Below are positions 1 to 8,201 of a stretch of 64,000 nt of DNA, piece after piece. The position numbers were made by a program, and so were the translations under genes. Each line of letters begins with the position of its first letter. Positions within the stretch are counted from its first letter, which is position 1. Where the stretch lies: positions 140,136 to 204,135 of the forward strand of contig NZ_QMKH01000007.1 in the NCBI RefSeq assembly GCF_003290125.1, in the 5' to 3' direction. The DNA comes from Microvirga flavescens. Its GTDB lineage: Bacteria > Pseudomonadota > Alphaproteobacteria > Rhizobiales > Beijerinckiaceae. Below the pieces are notes generated by a model that was not told the DNA's origin, searched no databases, and saw nothing but the letters and a program-made list of their open reading frames with translations.

Positions 1-688
1 ACAGCATGGCCCGAACCGCCGGGTCCTGCATATCGGTCGACCCACGGCTTTCAGCGTTGACTTCAAGGCCTCGCTGCACGGCCGGGCGCGCAAGGACGCG
101 CTCGAGCCAGGCCTTCACGTTCGGGAAATCCTCGATGTTCTGGCCCTGGCGCTCCCAGAGCTTCGCCCAGCCGACGATGGCCATGTCGGCGATGGAATAT
201 TCGCCCGCCACGAAATCCCGATCGGCGAGACGTTTGTTCAGCACGCCGTAGAGGCGGTTCGTCTCGTTGGTGTAGCGCTCGATGGCGTAAGGCACCTTTT
301 CCGGCGCATAGATGCGGAAATGATGGGTCTGGCCGAGCATGGGGCCGAAGCCGCCCATCTGCCAGAACAGCCATTGCTCAACCTCGACGCGCTGGCGTTC
401 GTCCTGCGGGTAGAACTTGCCCGTCTTGCGTCCGAGATATTGCAGGATCGCCCCGGATTCGAAGACCGAGATCGGCTTGCCGTCCGGCCCGTTCGGATCG
501 ACGATGGCGGGCATCTTGTTGTTCGGGGAAATCGCCAGGAATTCCGGCGTGAACTGGTCGCCCTTGCCGATGTTCACGAGGTGAACCGCGTAGGGAAGCC
601 CGCATTCCTCGAGCATGATGGAAATCTTCCATCCGTTCGGGGTCGGCCAATAGTAAAGGTCGATGGGCTGTTGCGTTGAAGCCGCCAT
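1..688 (-). CDS. Glutathione S-transferase, nu-class (YfcG/YghU-like), 3' end cut off
   Basis: The minus-strand frame opens at ATG 688-686 and runs without a stop off the left edge, so about 229 residues are seen and the C-terminus is missing. The N-terminal thioredoxin-like half begins MAASTQQPIDLYYWPTPNGWK and contains SPNNKMPAIVDP, the cis-Pro glutathione-binding segment, and VFESGAILQYLGRK, the ES motif that contacts the glutathione gamma-Glu. The helical half has RYTNETNRLYGVLNKRL and the conserved N-capping motif YSIADMAIVGW. The PNGWK motif in place of a catalytic Tyr/Ser is typical of nu-class enzymes with disulfide-bond reductase activity on glutathione adducts. It is cytosolic. No partner gene is visible. 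The family call is strong; the substrate is unknown. Confidence 0.88.
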   Translation of the reverse strand, partial: MAASTQQPIDLYYWPTPNGWKISIMLEECGLPYAVHLVNIGKGDQFTPEFLAISPNNKMPAIVDPNGPDGKPISVFESGAILQYLGRKTGKFYPQDERQRVEVEQWLFWQMGGFGPMLGQTHHFRIYAPEKVPYAIERYTNETNRLYGVLNKRLADRDFVAGEYSIADMAIVGWAKLWERQGQNIEDFPNVKAWLERVLARPAVQRGLEVNAESRGSTDMQDPAVRAML

Positions 689-863
689 GAAAAACCTCTC
701 AACGTTCGGGCGTCGAAGTTAGGACATAAGAGCGACAGGAACACTACTCCAGAGCCTGAATGCGGTGGATAGGACGCATGGCTCCCGAGACTCCCTTGCA
801 TGTTTCACTATTTCAGAATGGAATGCGCCGAAGCCTCGAGTTCGCAGGCGCATGGGAGTTTTC

Positions 864-1109
864 ATGACGAACCGCATCCTTCAGACCATCCTTGCCGCGA
901 CGGCGGCAATTGCTCTCGCCGGACCCGCAATGGCGGAAACCAAGCCGAAGAAGGAGCCGACCGCCGGCCAGCTCGCCGCCCGCGAGCGCATGAACAAGTG
1001 CAGCGCCGAGTGGAAGGACGCCAAGGCCGGCGGCAAGGTCGCCAAGGATGCGAAGTGGCCGAAGTTCTGGAGCGAGTGCAACACGCGCCTGAAGGCCGGC
1101 AAGGCCTAA
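864..1109 (+). CDS. Small secreted Lys-rich protein with two cysteines (PsiF-like?)
   Basis: An 81-aa protein starting at ATG 864, chosen because GGGAG lies 5 nt upstream; an in-frame ATG at 852 lacks such a site. Residues 1-23 form a classical signal peptide ending AGPAMA, so the product should be periplasmic. The mature part is short, basic and helical, with Cys-Ser-Ala-Glu-Trp and Ser-Glu-Cys-Asn-Thr arranged as a likely disulfide pair. The pattern recalls PsiF-type phosphate-starvation proteins (Cys near each end of a basic helix), but the match is loose. It stands alone and is followed by a strong terminator. Treat it as a conserved hypothetical exported protein. Confidence 0.7.
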   Translation: MTNRILQTILAATAAIALAGPAMAETKPKKEPTAGQLAARERMNKCSAEWKDAKAGGKVAKDAKWPKFWSECNTRLKAGKA

Positions 1110-1134
1110 GCGGCATTTCCAGCATCACGCATTC

Positions 1135-1170
1135 AAGCCCGGTCGGCGGTAGCGCCGGTCGGGCTTTTTC
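1135..1170 (+). terminator. Rho-independent terminator of the small secreted protein gene
   Basis: A 14-bp stem (arms 1135-1148 and 1153-1166, with two G:T wobbles, loop GTAG) is followed directly by TTTTTC. It lies 25 nt after the stop of the 864-1109 gene and just before the end of the convergent acetyltransferase gene. Confidence 0.8.
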
Positions 1171-1171
1171 G

Positions 1172-1630
1172 TCAGAGCTTCTTCTTGAAGCCCTCGTGAC
1201 TGCGCGAGAAGCCGATGCGCTCGTAGAAGCGGTGGGCGTCCTTGCGGGTCTTGTTGGACGTGAGTTCCAGCATCGCCGCGCCGCGCTGGCGCGCCACCTC
1301 TTCCGCATGAGCCATCATGCGCGCGCCGATGCCCTGCGAGCGTTCGCTGGCGCGGACCTTCACGCTCTCCACCTTCACCCGCAACGCGCCGCGCCCCGTG
1401 AGGTTGGGAATGAAGGTGAGCTGGAACGTGCCGACGACTACGCCCTCCGCCACCGCCACGAACAACAGATTATCGGGGCTCGCGCCGATGGCGGCGAAAG
1501 CCTTCTCGTATGCGGGCACGTTCGCGGGCGTCCAGGCATCGCCATGGGCGCCCAGTTCATCTTCCTCATGCAGTCGGATGATCGCTTCGAGATCGTCCCT
1601 GCCCGCCCGCCGCATGAGAAGCGCCGCCAT
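1172..1630 (-). CDS. GNAT-family N-acetyltransferase
   Basis: A 152-aa single-domain GNAT protein. The acetyl-CoA pyrophosphate-binding motif A is RSQGIGARMM (about residues 98-107), after the strand LRVKVESVKVRASE. The end has the usual AHRFYERIGFSRSHEGF, where the Tyr acts as general acid in many family members. These enzymes transfer acetyl from acetyl-CoA to an amine; the acceptor cannot be predicted here. It is the last of three tightly spaced minus-strand genes (SGNH hydrolase, GNAT, GNAT). The two GNAT proteins are not close copies, and an in-place duplication is not obvious. Confidence 0.88.
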   Translation of the reverse strand: MAALLMRRAGRDDLEAIIRLHEEDELGAHGDAWTPANVPAYEKAFAAIGASPDNLLFVAVAEGVVVGTFQLTFIPNLTGRGALRVKVESVKVRASERSQGIGARMMAHAEEVARQRGAAMLELTSNKTRKDAHRFYERIGFSRSHEGFKKKL

Positions 1631-1692
1631 GTCTTTTTCCTCTGTTGCTCTTCGCGATACGGATGAGTTCGGCGTCGCGGACTTGCCGGCTG

Positions 1693-2184
1693 TCAGAATG
1701 TCTTGTCGAACCGGATTTCCGACGTGTTGGAAATATCGCCGATCTCGCGCGAACCTTCGGCGCGCACGTAGCCGAGACGCTCATAGAGCCGGTGCGCATC
1801 GGTGAAGCGCGTGTCCGACCAGAAGAGCATGCGATGCGCACCCCGCGCTTTCGCGTAATCCTCGACAAGGCGCACAAGCGCGACGCCGAGCCCCTTGCGG
1901 CGCTGGTCGGGGCGCACATAGAGCCGATGCAGCTCCCCCGCGCCCTCTTCGGGAAAGTCCACCGCCGCGCAGGCGCAGATGCGGCCCCGCTCATCCTCCA
2001 GCACCCAGAACGCCCCGCCCCTTCCGGCGAACGACGATCCGGGTTCGCGCAAATCGCGCAGGTCGTCATGCGGGTCGACGAAGCAGCCCGGATATTCCGC
2101 GAAGCACAGCGCGAAGAGACCGAACAGGTCCTGCGCATCGCTGTCGGCGGCAGGGCGCATGGGAAGAGAGGGGGACGCGTTCAT
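1693..2184 (-). CDS. GNAT-family N-acetyltransferase
   Basis: A 163-aa GNAT protein. Motif A is QRRKGLGVALV (about residues 94-104) after the strand ELHRLYVRPD, and the C-terminal motif is AHRLYERLGYVRAEG. Its ATG overlaps the stop codon of the upstream SGNH hydrolase gene by one base (TGATG), so the two are probably translationally coupled. The N-terminal half is acidic and aromatic (CFAEYPGCFVDPHDDL) and would form the acceptor side. The substrate is unknown. A 62-nt gap separates it from the next GNAT gene on the same strand. Confidence 0.88.
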   Translation of the reverse strand: MNASPSLPMRPAADSDAQDLFGLFALCFAEYPGCFVDPHDDLRDLREPGSSFAGRGGAFWVLEDERGRICACAAVDFPEEGAGELHRLYVRPDQRRKGLGVALVRLVEDYAKARGAHRMLFWSDTRFTDAHRLYERLGYVRAEGSREIGDISNTSEIRFDKTF

Positions 2185-2828
2185 CAGGCCTGTTTTCCTT
2201 CGGTATCCATCTCCGCAATCTTGCGTTCGAGCATGTCGCGCATGAGGCGATAGGCGGGCGGGGAGAGATGAATGCCGTCAATCGTCGCGCCCGCTTTCGC
2301 GTTGCGGTCGGGCGTGCTCAAGGCGCCATGCAGATCGATGACGCCATGTCCGTGATGGGTTGCGATCTGCACGACCTCGCGGGCTAGCGCGTGCATGGCC
2401 TCGCCCGAATAATAGCCCGTCAGGCGCTTGCCCTGCTCCACCGGCGGCGGCGTGATCGCGATCAGCCGCACGCCTGACGCCGAGAAGAGCCGCACGGTTT
2501 TCTCATAGAGCGTTGCGACGGTCGCGAGATATTCCTCGCCGCGTCCCTGCTTGGCATCGTTCGTGCCCACAAGAAGGGCCGCGAGGCGGGGCTTCGCGAC
2601 GGTGAGCAGACGCTCGACCTTCGGCTCGAGCGCCTCCGTCCAGATGCCGGAATAGCCTGCATTGACGACGGCGTGGGAGCCGACGCTGTTCCAGTAAAAA
2701 CCTTCGACGATGGAATCGCCGATGAAGAGCAGGCTCTCGGGACCCGCCACGCCGATATGCGATCCGATGACGATGTCGCGGATCAGCCAATGCGATGCGA
2801 AGGGATTGGGTTGCGCGTTCACCGGCAT
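2184..2828 (-). CDS. SGNH/GDSL-family hydrolase
   Basis: A 214-aa cytosolic SGNH hydrolase; no signal peptide is seen. The four signature blocks are present in order: FIGDSI with nucleophile Ser39, NAGYSG with the oxyanion glycine, VGTNDAK with Asn90, and DGIHLS with Asp184 and His187 completing the triad. Such enzymes hydrolyse esters or act as lysophospholipases or acetylesterases; the sequence does not decide which. The stop overlaps the start of the following GNAT gene, which suggests one transcript. An acyl/acetyl-handling pair is conceivable but is inference only. Confidence 0.88.
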   Translation of the reverse strand: MPVNAQPNPFASHWLIRDIVIGSHIGVAGPESLLFIGDSIVEGFYWNSVGSHAVVNAGYSGIWTEALEPKVERLLTVAKPRLAALLVGTNDAKQGRGEEYLATVATLYEKTVRLFSASGVRLIAITPPPVEQGKRLTGYYSGEAMHALAREVVQIATHHGHGVIDLHGALSTPDRNAKAGATIDGIHLSPPAYRLMRDMLERKIAEMDTEGKQA

Positions 2829-2853
2829 TTGGAGCTATCCGTTCCGCCCTCGT

Positions 2854-3549
2854 TCAAGCAAGAGCAAAATCAACCGCTGAGGCAGCGTGCAGAAGCGTGG
2901 AATCGAAGACAGGAAGATCAATATCCTCCTGACCGATGAGCATCGTGATTTCCGTGCATCCCATGATCACGCCGTCCGCGCCGTTCTCACGCCGCAGGCG
3001 CTCGATTTCGGTCAGATACGCGCTTTTGGAGGCGTCATTGACGATACCCTTGCACAGCTCGTCGTAGATCACATTGTGAACGAGGTCGCGGCCCGCGTCA
3101 TCGGGAATGACGACATCGAGTCCGAAATTTCGGCGCAACCGTTCCTTGTAGAAATCCTGCTCCATCGTGAAACGCGTCGCGAGAAGAACGGGGCGCTTGA
3201 CCTGTGCGCCAACCACGGCCCTCGCCGTCGCATCGGCGATGTGAAGAAGGGGGATACCCGTCGCGGCCTGCACGTCATCGGCCATGCGGTGCATGGTGTT
3301 CGTGCAGATCAGAAAAGCGTCCGCCCCGCCCTGTTCGAGCCGCTTCGCCGCATCGATCATCAGAGCAGCGGCCCCTTGCCAGTCGCCCGCGTGCTGACGC
3401 TCGGCAATCTGCGCAAAATCGAAGGACCAGAGCAACAACGATGCGGAGTGAAGACCACCGAGGCGCTTGCGCGTCATCTCGTTGATATGGCGATAGTAGA
3501 GCGCGGTGCTTTCCCAGCTCATTCCGCCTATCAGACCAAGCGTCTTCAT
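2854..3549 (-). CDS. Aspartate/glutamate racemase family protein (YgeA-like)
   Basis: A 231-aa protein beginning MKTLGLIGGMSWESTALYYR, the hallmark of the YgeA-type amino-acid racemases. Both catalytic cysteines are present: Cys82 in ICTNTMH and Cys198 in MGCTEI. PLP-independent racemases use this Cys pair to invert the alpha carbon of Asp, Glu or related amino acids. Length matches the family (about 230). It lies 25 nt upstream of the SGNH hydrolase gene on the same strand, so it may head that operon. Substrate preference cannot be read from sequence. Confidence 0.9.
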   Translation of the reverse strand: MKTLGLIGGMSWESTALYYRHINEMTRKRLGGLHSASLLLWSFDFAQIAERQHAGDWQGAAALMIDAAKRLEQGGADAFLICTNTMHRMADDVQAATGIPLLHIADATARAVVGAQVKRPVLLATRFTMEQDFYKERLRRNFGLDVVIPDDAGRDLVHNVIYDELCKGIVNDASKSAYLTEIERLRRENGADGVIMGCTEITMLIGQEDIDLPVFDSTLLHAASAVDFALA

Positions 3550-3610
3550 TCCGTCTCCTCAGCGAGGCCCCACAATGAAATCGGCGCGCATGACGGCGTC
3601 GATATGAACG

Positions 3611-3646
3611 AAAGGGCCGCGCGCATAAATTGCGCCACGGCCCTTT
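3611..3646 (-). terminator. Terminator downstream of gatB
   Basis: Inverted repeat AAAGGGCCG / CGGCCCTTT (arms 3611-3619 and 3638-3646) in the gap between gatB and the racemase gene. On the minus strand the second arm ends CCCTTTCGTTC, so the T-run is weak. It lies about 20 nt after the gatB stop codon. Confidence 0.6.
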
Positions 3647-3664
3647 CGCAATCCAGCGAAATCC

Positions 3665-5137
3665 TCACTCGATTCCGAGCTTGGACTTCAAAAGATCGTT
3701 CACGGCCTGCGGGTTGGCCTTGCCACCGGTGGACTTCATGACCTGACCGACGAACCAGCCGAGCAAAGTGGGCTTCGCCTTCGCCTGCTCCACCTTGTCC
3801 GGGTTGGCGGCGATGATTTCGTCGATGGCCTTTTCGATGGCCCCTGTATCGGTGACCTGCTTCATGCCGCGCGCTTCCACGATCTGGCGCGGATCGCCGC
3901 CCTCGTTGAAGACGATCTCGAACAGGTCCTTGGCGATCTTGCCGGAGATCACGCCCTCGCCGATGAGGTCGACAATCGCGCCGAGCTGCGCGGCGGAAAC
4001 GGGCGAGGTCGCGATATCCTTGCCTTCCTTGTTCAGGCGGCCGAACAACTCGTTGATGACCCAGTTCGCTGCGGCCTTGCCGTCACGGCCCTTGGCGACT
4101 TCCTCGAAGAAATCGGCGGAAGAGCGCTCGGCGACGAGCACGCCCGCATCATAGGTCGACAGGCCGTAAGTGGAAACGAAGCGTGCCTTCTTGGCGTCCG
4201 GCAGTTCCGGCAAATCCTTCGCCAGCACGTCCACATAAGCCTGGTCGAATTCCAACGGCAGCAGGTCCGGATCGGGGAAGTAGCGATAATCGTGCGCCTC
4301 TTCCTTCGAGCGCATGGAACGCGTCTCGCCCTTGCCGGGATCGAACAGGCGCGTTTCCTGATCGATGGAGCCGCCATCCTCGATGATACCGATCTGACGG
4401 CGCGCCTCGTACTCGATGGCCTGGCCGATGAAGCGGATGGAGTTGACGTTCTTGATCTCGCAGCGCGTGCCGAGCGGCTCGCCGGGGCGGCGCACGGAGA
4501 CGTTCACGTCCGCGCGCAGGTTGCCCTTTTCCATGTCGCCGTCGCAGGTGCCGAGATAGCGCAGGATCGTGCGCAGCTTCGTCACGTAGGCCTTCGCCTC
4601 TTCCGACGAGCGCAGATCGGGCCGCGAGACAATTTCCATCAGCGCGACGCCGGAGCGGTTGAGGTCCACGAAGCTCATGGTGGGGTGAAGGTCGTGGATC
4701 GACTTGCCCGCGTCCTGCTCCAGATGCAGGCGCTCGATGCCGACGGTGATGGTCTCCGTGTCGGAGACATCGACGATCACCTCGCCCTCGCCCACGATGG
4801 GGCTCTTGAACTGGCTGATCTGGTAGCCCTGCGGCAGATCCGGGTAGAAATAGTTCTTCCGGTCGAACACGCTGCGGTGGTTGATCTGCGCCTTCAGGCC
4901 GAGGCCCGTGCGGATGGCCTGGCGGACGCATTCCTCGTTGATGACAGGAAGCATACCGGGCATCGCCGCATCTACGAGCGAAACGTGGCTGTTCGGATCG
5001 CCGCCGAAGGCGGTGGAAGCGCCGGAAAACAGCTTCGCCTGGCTGGTCACCTGGGCGTGGATTTCCATGCCGATGACAATTTCCCAATCGCCTGTCGCGC
5101 CCTTGATGAGCTTCTTCGGATTGACCGGAGCGTTCAT
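3665..5137 (-). CDS. gatB: Asp-tRNA(Asn)/Glu-tRNA(Gln) amidotransferase subunit B
   Basis: A 490-aa GatB, the subunit that binds the misacylated tRNA and activates its carboxylate with ATP. The frame extends to 5188, but ATG 5137 is chosen because the alphaproteobacterial proteins start [19 protein letters not shown] and GAGGCGG lies upstream. Diagnostic segments are [14 protein letters not shown], the zinc/ATP cradle region with [14 protein letters not shown], and DVNVSVRR. The C-terminal 150 residues form the helical YqeY-like tRNA-binding domain, ending with [20 protein letters not shown]. Unlike the common gatCAB order, gatB is separated from gatCA by about 3 kb that includes a gene on the opposite strand. 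Confidence 0.96.
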   Translation of the reverse strand: MNAPVNPKKLIKGATGDWEIVIGMEIHAQVTSQAKLFSGASTAFGGDPNSHVSLVDAAMPGMLPVINEECVRQAIRTGLGLKAQINHRSVFDRKNYFYPDLPQGYQISQFKSPIVGEGEVIVDVSDTETITVGIERLHLEQDAGKSIHDLHPTMSFVDLNRSGVALMEIVSRPDLRSSEEAKAYVTKLRTILRYLGTCDGDMEKGNLRADVNVSVRRPGEPLGTRCEIKNVNSIRFIGQAIEYEARRQIGIIEDGGSIDQETRLFDPGKGETRSMRSKEEAHDYRYFPDPDLLPLEFDQAYVDVLAKDLPELPDAKKARFVSTYGLSTYDAGVLVAERSSADFFEEVAKGRDGKAAANWVINELFGRLNKEGKDIATSPVSAAQLGAIVDLIGEGVISGKIAKDLFEIVFNEGGDPRQIVEARGMKQVTDTGAIEKAIDEIIAANPDKVEQAKAKPTLLGWFVGQVMKSTGGKANPQAVNDLLKSKLGIE

Positions 5138-5360
5138 GCCGCCTCGCGCCTCAAAATGTCGTTGTTCCATGACCGGAGTAAGTGCCATCGCCCGCCCCGG
5201 TCAACCCCTTTCAACCTGAATGAATGTTCAGACAAGGGAGAAATCAGGGCAGTATTTTTCAGTAATATTTTCCATCGTTGAGGCTATCCAGTCACGCTTT
5301 CATGAAACCGCTCTGGATGTGAAGCGTTTATCTCATGTTCGCAAGTTAAGAAAGTCAACA

Positions 5361-5651
5361 ATGCCGACGGACCGCGACCCGAATATCTATGACAAAGACC
5401 GTTATATATCCGATCCAGACAGCCGTGGATCCAACACACTCGCCTATATGATTGGCGGACTTGTGATTGCCCTCGGCCTTCTTGCTTTTCTTTTCTATGG
5501 CGGGAGCAATCGTGAAGTGACCACGACCGGCAGCACCACAGCGCCGTCTCAAACCGCTCCGACGGTTCCAATGCCGAACAAACCTCTGGCTCCGCCGGCC
5601 TCGCCCCTGAGCCCGCCGGCCTCCCCGGCCAACCCCACGGCTCCCCAATAG
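5361..5651 (+). CDS. Single-pass membrane protein with Pro/Ala-rich tail
   Basis: A 96-aa protein taken from ATG 5361 (MPTDRDPNIYDKDRY); the frame remains open upstream to 5220, but that part looks non-coding. An acidic, polar N-terminus of about 27 residues precedes one membrane helix (LAYMIGGLVIALGLLAFLFY, about 28-47). The tail is low in complexity, with Thr/Ser then repeated PPASP units. The topology would put the proline-rich tail in the periplasm. Function is unknown. It is followed by a very strong terminator, so it is probably monocistronic. Confidence 0.7.
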   Translation: MPTDRDPNIYDKDRYISDPDSRGSNTLAYMIGGLVIALGLLAFLFYGGSNREVTTTGSTTAPSQTAPTVPMPNKPLAPPASPLSPPASPANPTAPQ

Positions 5652-5672
5652 ATTGAGGCAAGCTTTCTTCAC

Positions 5673-5703
5673 AAAAGGGCCCGGACTGGAACCGGGCCCT
5701 TTT
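5673..5703 (+). terminator. Strong intrinsic terminator
   Basis: A perfect 12-bp inverted repeat AAAAGGGCCCGG / CCGGGCCCTTTT (5673-5684 and 5692-5703, loop of 7 nt). The stem ends in its own T-run, 22 nt after the stop of the 5361-5651 gene. It would work on either strand. Confidence 0.88.
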
Positions 5704-5803
5704 GCGCATCTCTGCGTCGTCTCAGATTCAATCCCCCAACACTTCGGTCGCCGCCGAAACGTTCTGGGCTGCAAGGCGCGGGGAAGCGGCGTAGGATCGG
5801 GGC

Positions 5804-6517
5804 ATGACGACACTCGTTTCAGGCATCGTGCTCGCGGAAATCGCCGCTTCCATCGGGGATGTCTCCCGCGCCAACATTCTCTCCGCGCTGATGGATGGGC
5901 GTGCGCTCACCGCAAGCGAACTGGCGTGGCACGCCAATGTCAGCGCGCAGACCGCGAGCGGCCACCTCGCGAAACTGGTTGAGACGTCGCTGCTCGCTGT
6001 CGAGAAGCAGGGCCGTCACCGCTATTATCGTCTGGCCTCGCCGGAGGTCGCGCACGCCATCGAAGCCCTGATGGCCGTGGCCTCCGCTGGACCCAAGCGC
6101 TACCGCCCCGTCGGCCCCAAGGATACGGCGTTGCGCAACGCGCGTACTTGCTACGATCACCTTGCCGGGCGTCTCGGCATCGCCGTCACGGATGCCCTGA
6201 CTTCCAGGAACTACGTCGTCCTCTCGGATAGCGCGGGCGCCGTCACCGAGGCCGGCCACCGATTTCTCTGCGACATGGGAATCGATCTGGCGGAACCGGG
6301 CCACAAGCGCGCCCTGTGCCGAACCTGCCTCGACTGGAGCGAGCGCCGCCCCCATCTTGCCGGGCGTCTCGGAGCGGCATTGTGCACACACATGTTCGAG
6401 CGGGGGTGGATCGAGCGCATCAAGGACACGCGCGCGCTCAAGGTGACGGCCCTCGGGAAGAATGAGCTCAAGGAGTTCTTCGGCATCGAGGAACAAATCG
6501 ATGCCGGCCTGAGGTAG
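5804..6517 (+). CDS. ArsR-family winged-helix transcriptional regulator
   Basis: A 237-aa regulator. The N-terminal winged helix covers about residues 10-85: SRANILSALMDGRALTASEL, then the recognition helix VSAQTASGHLAKL and the wing EKQGRHRYYRL. The C-terminal half is longer than in minimal ArsR proteins and carries two cysteine segments, ARTCYDHLAGRLG and CRTCLDWSERRPHLAGRLG, a repeat-like pair that could bind a metal or a thiol-reactive ligand. No obvious target operon adjoins it: the next gene is convergent. It probably acts as a repressor, inferred from family; the ligand is unknown. Confidence 0.88.
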   Translation: MTTLVSGIVLAEIAASIGDVSRANILSALMDGRALTASELAWHANVSAQTASGHLAKLVETSLLAVEKQGRHRYYRLASPEVAHAIEALMAVASAGPKRYRPVGPKDTALRNARTCYDHLAGRLGIAVTDALTSRNYVVLSDSAGAVTEAGHRFLCDMGIDLAEPGHKRALCRTCLDWSERRPHLAGRLGAALCTHMFERGWIERIKDTRALKVTALGKNELKEFFGIEEQIDAGLR

Positions 6518-6542
6518 GTCGGCATCGATCCAGAGCTGCCGA

Positions 6543-7670
6543 TCAGCCCGCTGTCTTGGCCAGTCCGTCGAGTTTGAGCCGGAGCGAGTCGATAGTGGGC
6601 TTGGCCACTTCCGCCACGCCCGGGGTTGCCAGAACCCTGTTGAAGAGCTCGTCCAGCTGTGGGCGATTATTGACGATCACTGTCACGAACGCCGCCTTGC
6701 TGCCAGCGGGAAGCTGGATGGCGAGGTTGTTGACCCGGTCGAGCTGGGTCGCGGCGTCCTGAAGCTTCGGCAAGGCAAGCCTTGCCGAATCCACATCGGT
6801 CATGCCCGCAAGGGTCTGGCGCAGGGTACCGACGGTAGTCTGGACCGTCGATCCGAGATCCACCGAACCGACGATGAGGCTCGGCGGCGTCACGGATTGG
6901 GTCGTGGTCGGGATTTGTGCGGTCTGGGTCGTTCGGGTCTGCTGCGCCACCTCGGTCGTGGGGCGGGAGAAGTACCACCAGCCCAAAGCGAGCAGGGCTA
7001 TCGCAGGAAGGGCCCAGGCCCACGCCGGCGTGCCGGAGGCGGCGGGCCGCTTGATGGTTCGATCGACGGTTTCGTAGCTCATCGGACGGGCTGCGGTTTT
7101 GGCGGCTTGCCCTGCGGCGGCCCCGAGGCCGGAGAGCAGTCCCGTTCCGCTCAGGAGGTCGGAGAAGCCTGAAGGCAACGCGCGGGCAATATCGGCCTTC
7201 TGGGAGGTCAGCAGTTGCGACAGGCCGGATGAATCAAGCCCCGATGCATTCTTCTGCTGTCCGAGCACGCCCATGACGATAGGGGTCAAAAGGCCGAGCA
7301 AGGCCCCTCCCGTTCCCGAGCCGAGCCCGGCAAACTTACCGACAGCGGTTTCAAGCGCCGAAGCGGAGCTGCCGCCCAAAAGGGAGGATAACATGCCGCT
7401 CCCGCTTTCGATCAGGTTCTTCTGGCCGGATCCGCCGATCATGTCGGCGATCATGTTGAGGCCTCCCGGCTGCTGGGAGACTGCGTCGAACAGCCTTCGC
7501 GAGCCATCCGGCGTGGAGGCGACACCGGTCAGGCTGGCCAGGATGCCGGGCACAGCGGCGGTAAGTGCCTTTCCGATTTGGGTTTTATCGATCCCGAGTG
7601 CGGAGGAAATTCTGGCGATGACGTCAGGGGTCAGGAATTGCGTCACCAGCGAAACGAGATTGGTGTTCAT
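6543..7670 (-). CDS. DUF937-domain membrane protein
   Basis: A 375-aa protein. ATG 7670 is chosen over GTG 7679 because GGGAG lies 8 nt upstream. The N-terminal ~190 residues are a DUF937 domain: helices rich in Gly/Leu/Ser such as GKALTAAVPGILASLTGV and LLGLLTPIVMGVLG. A charged linker then leads to one membrane helix (about 219-235, WAWALPAIALLALGWWYF) and a C-terminal ~130-residue region with TTQTAQIPTTTQ low-complexity sequence and helices. DUF937 proteins have no firmly assigned function. The gene converges with the ArsR gene, leaving 25 nt between stops. Confidence 0.85.
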   Translation of the reverse strand: MNTNLVSLVTQFLTPDVIARISSALGIDKTQIGKALTAAVPGILASLTGVASTPDGSRRLFDAVSQQPGGLNMIADMIGGSGQKNLIESGSGMLSSLLGGSSASALETAVGKFAGLGSGTGGALLGLLTPIVMGVLGQQKNASGLDSSGLSQLLTSQKADIARALPSGFSDLLSGTGLLSGLGAAAGQAAKTAARPMSYETVDRTIKRPAASGTPAWAWALPAIALLALGWWYFSRPTTEVAQQTRTTQTAQIPTTTQSVTPPSLIVGSVDLGSTVQTTVGTLRQTLAGMTDVDSARLALPKLQDAATQLDRVNNLAIQLPAGSKAAFVTVIVNNRPQLDELFNRVLATPGVAEVAKPTIDSLRLKLDGLAKTAG

Positions 7671-7898
7671 TGAGGGCACTCCCGTGTGTCGAGAGTTTCC
7701 ACGGGATTCATGAGCTGAATCGTGGAAACACGAATTGATTGCCCCCGCCTTCTGCCGACCGGCATTGCAGAAACGATGGTGCGGGAAATTCGGTTCCTCA
7801 TTCCCTCCAATTGGTCACGCCCATACGCGCAAGGACGCCCGGCCCTCGCAGGAGAGCGCGGGAGTTATGAAACACCTTGGCTGAGGAAAGATTCGGGC

Positions 7899-8201
7899 CT
7901 ATCGCCCCGAGAGCCGCCGCGCGGCATAGCCCGCGCTTGCCCAGATGACGGCCGCAACGGTCCTGATCGGCAGGAGCGTCGGCGCATCCGCGCCGATGGG
8001 GGCGATCCACGGCAACCCGGTGTTGTGGATCAGCCATGAGGTCACGACGGACACGGCCAACGCCGCGATAGCCGCGATGAAGACCTTGCCGAATTGCGTC
8101 GCTCGCCACCCGAGCCAGATCGCCACGGCGATCAGGACAGGGTCGAACGCGCCGAGAAGCCAGACGTGAAGCGGGACGGAAGGAGCCGCCACCCTTACCA
8201 C
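7899..8201 (-). CDS. Small hydrophobic membrane protein downstream of gatA
   Basis: A 100-aa hydrophobic protein with about three membrane helices: [37 protein letters not shown] and [17 protein letters not shown]. The start is GTG 8201, which overlaps the gatA stop (TAA 8197-8195), or GTG 8192. The overlap implies translational coupling to gatA. The sequence has no recognised domain. The region 7680-7898 between it and the DUF937 gene shows nothing clear. Confidence 0.6.
   Translation of the reverse strand: MVRVAAPSVPLHVWLLGAFDPVLIAVAIWLGWRATQFGKVFIAAIAALAVSVVTSWLIHNTGLPWIAPIGADAPTLLPIRTVAAVIWASAGYAARRLSGR

Noticed and set aside
800..1666. 288-aa plus-strand frame over the small secreted protein gene
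   Set aside because: Overlaps the in-frame small gene with its ribosome site, crosses a strong terminator, and is antisense to a GNAT gene.
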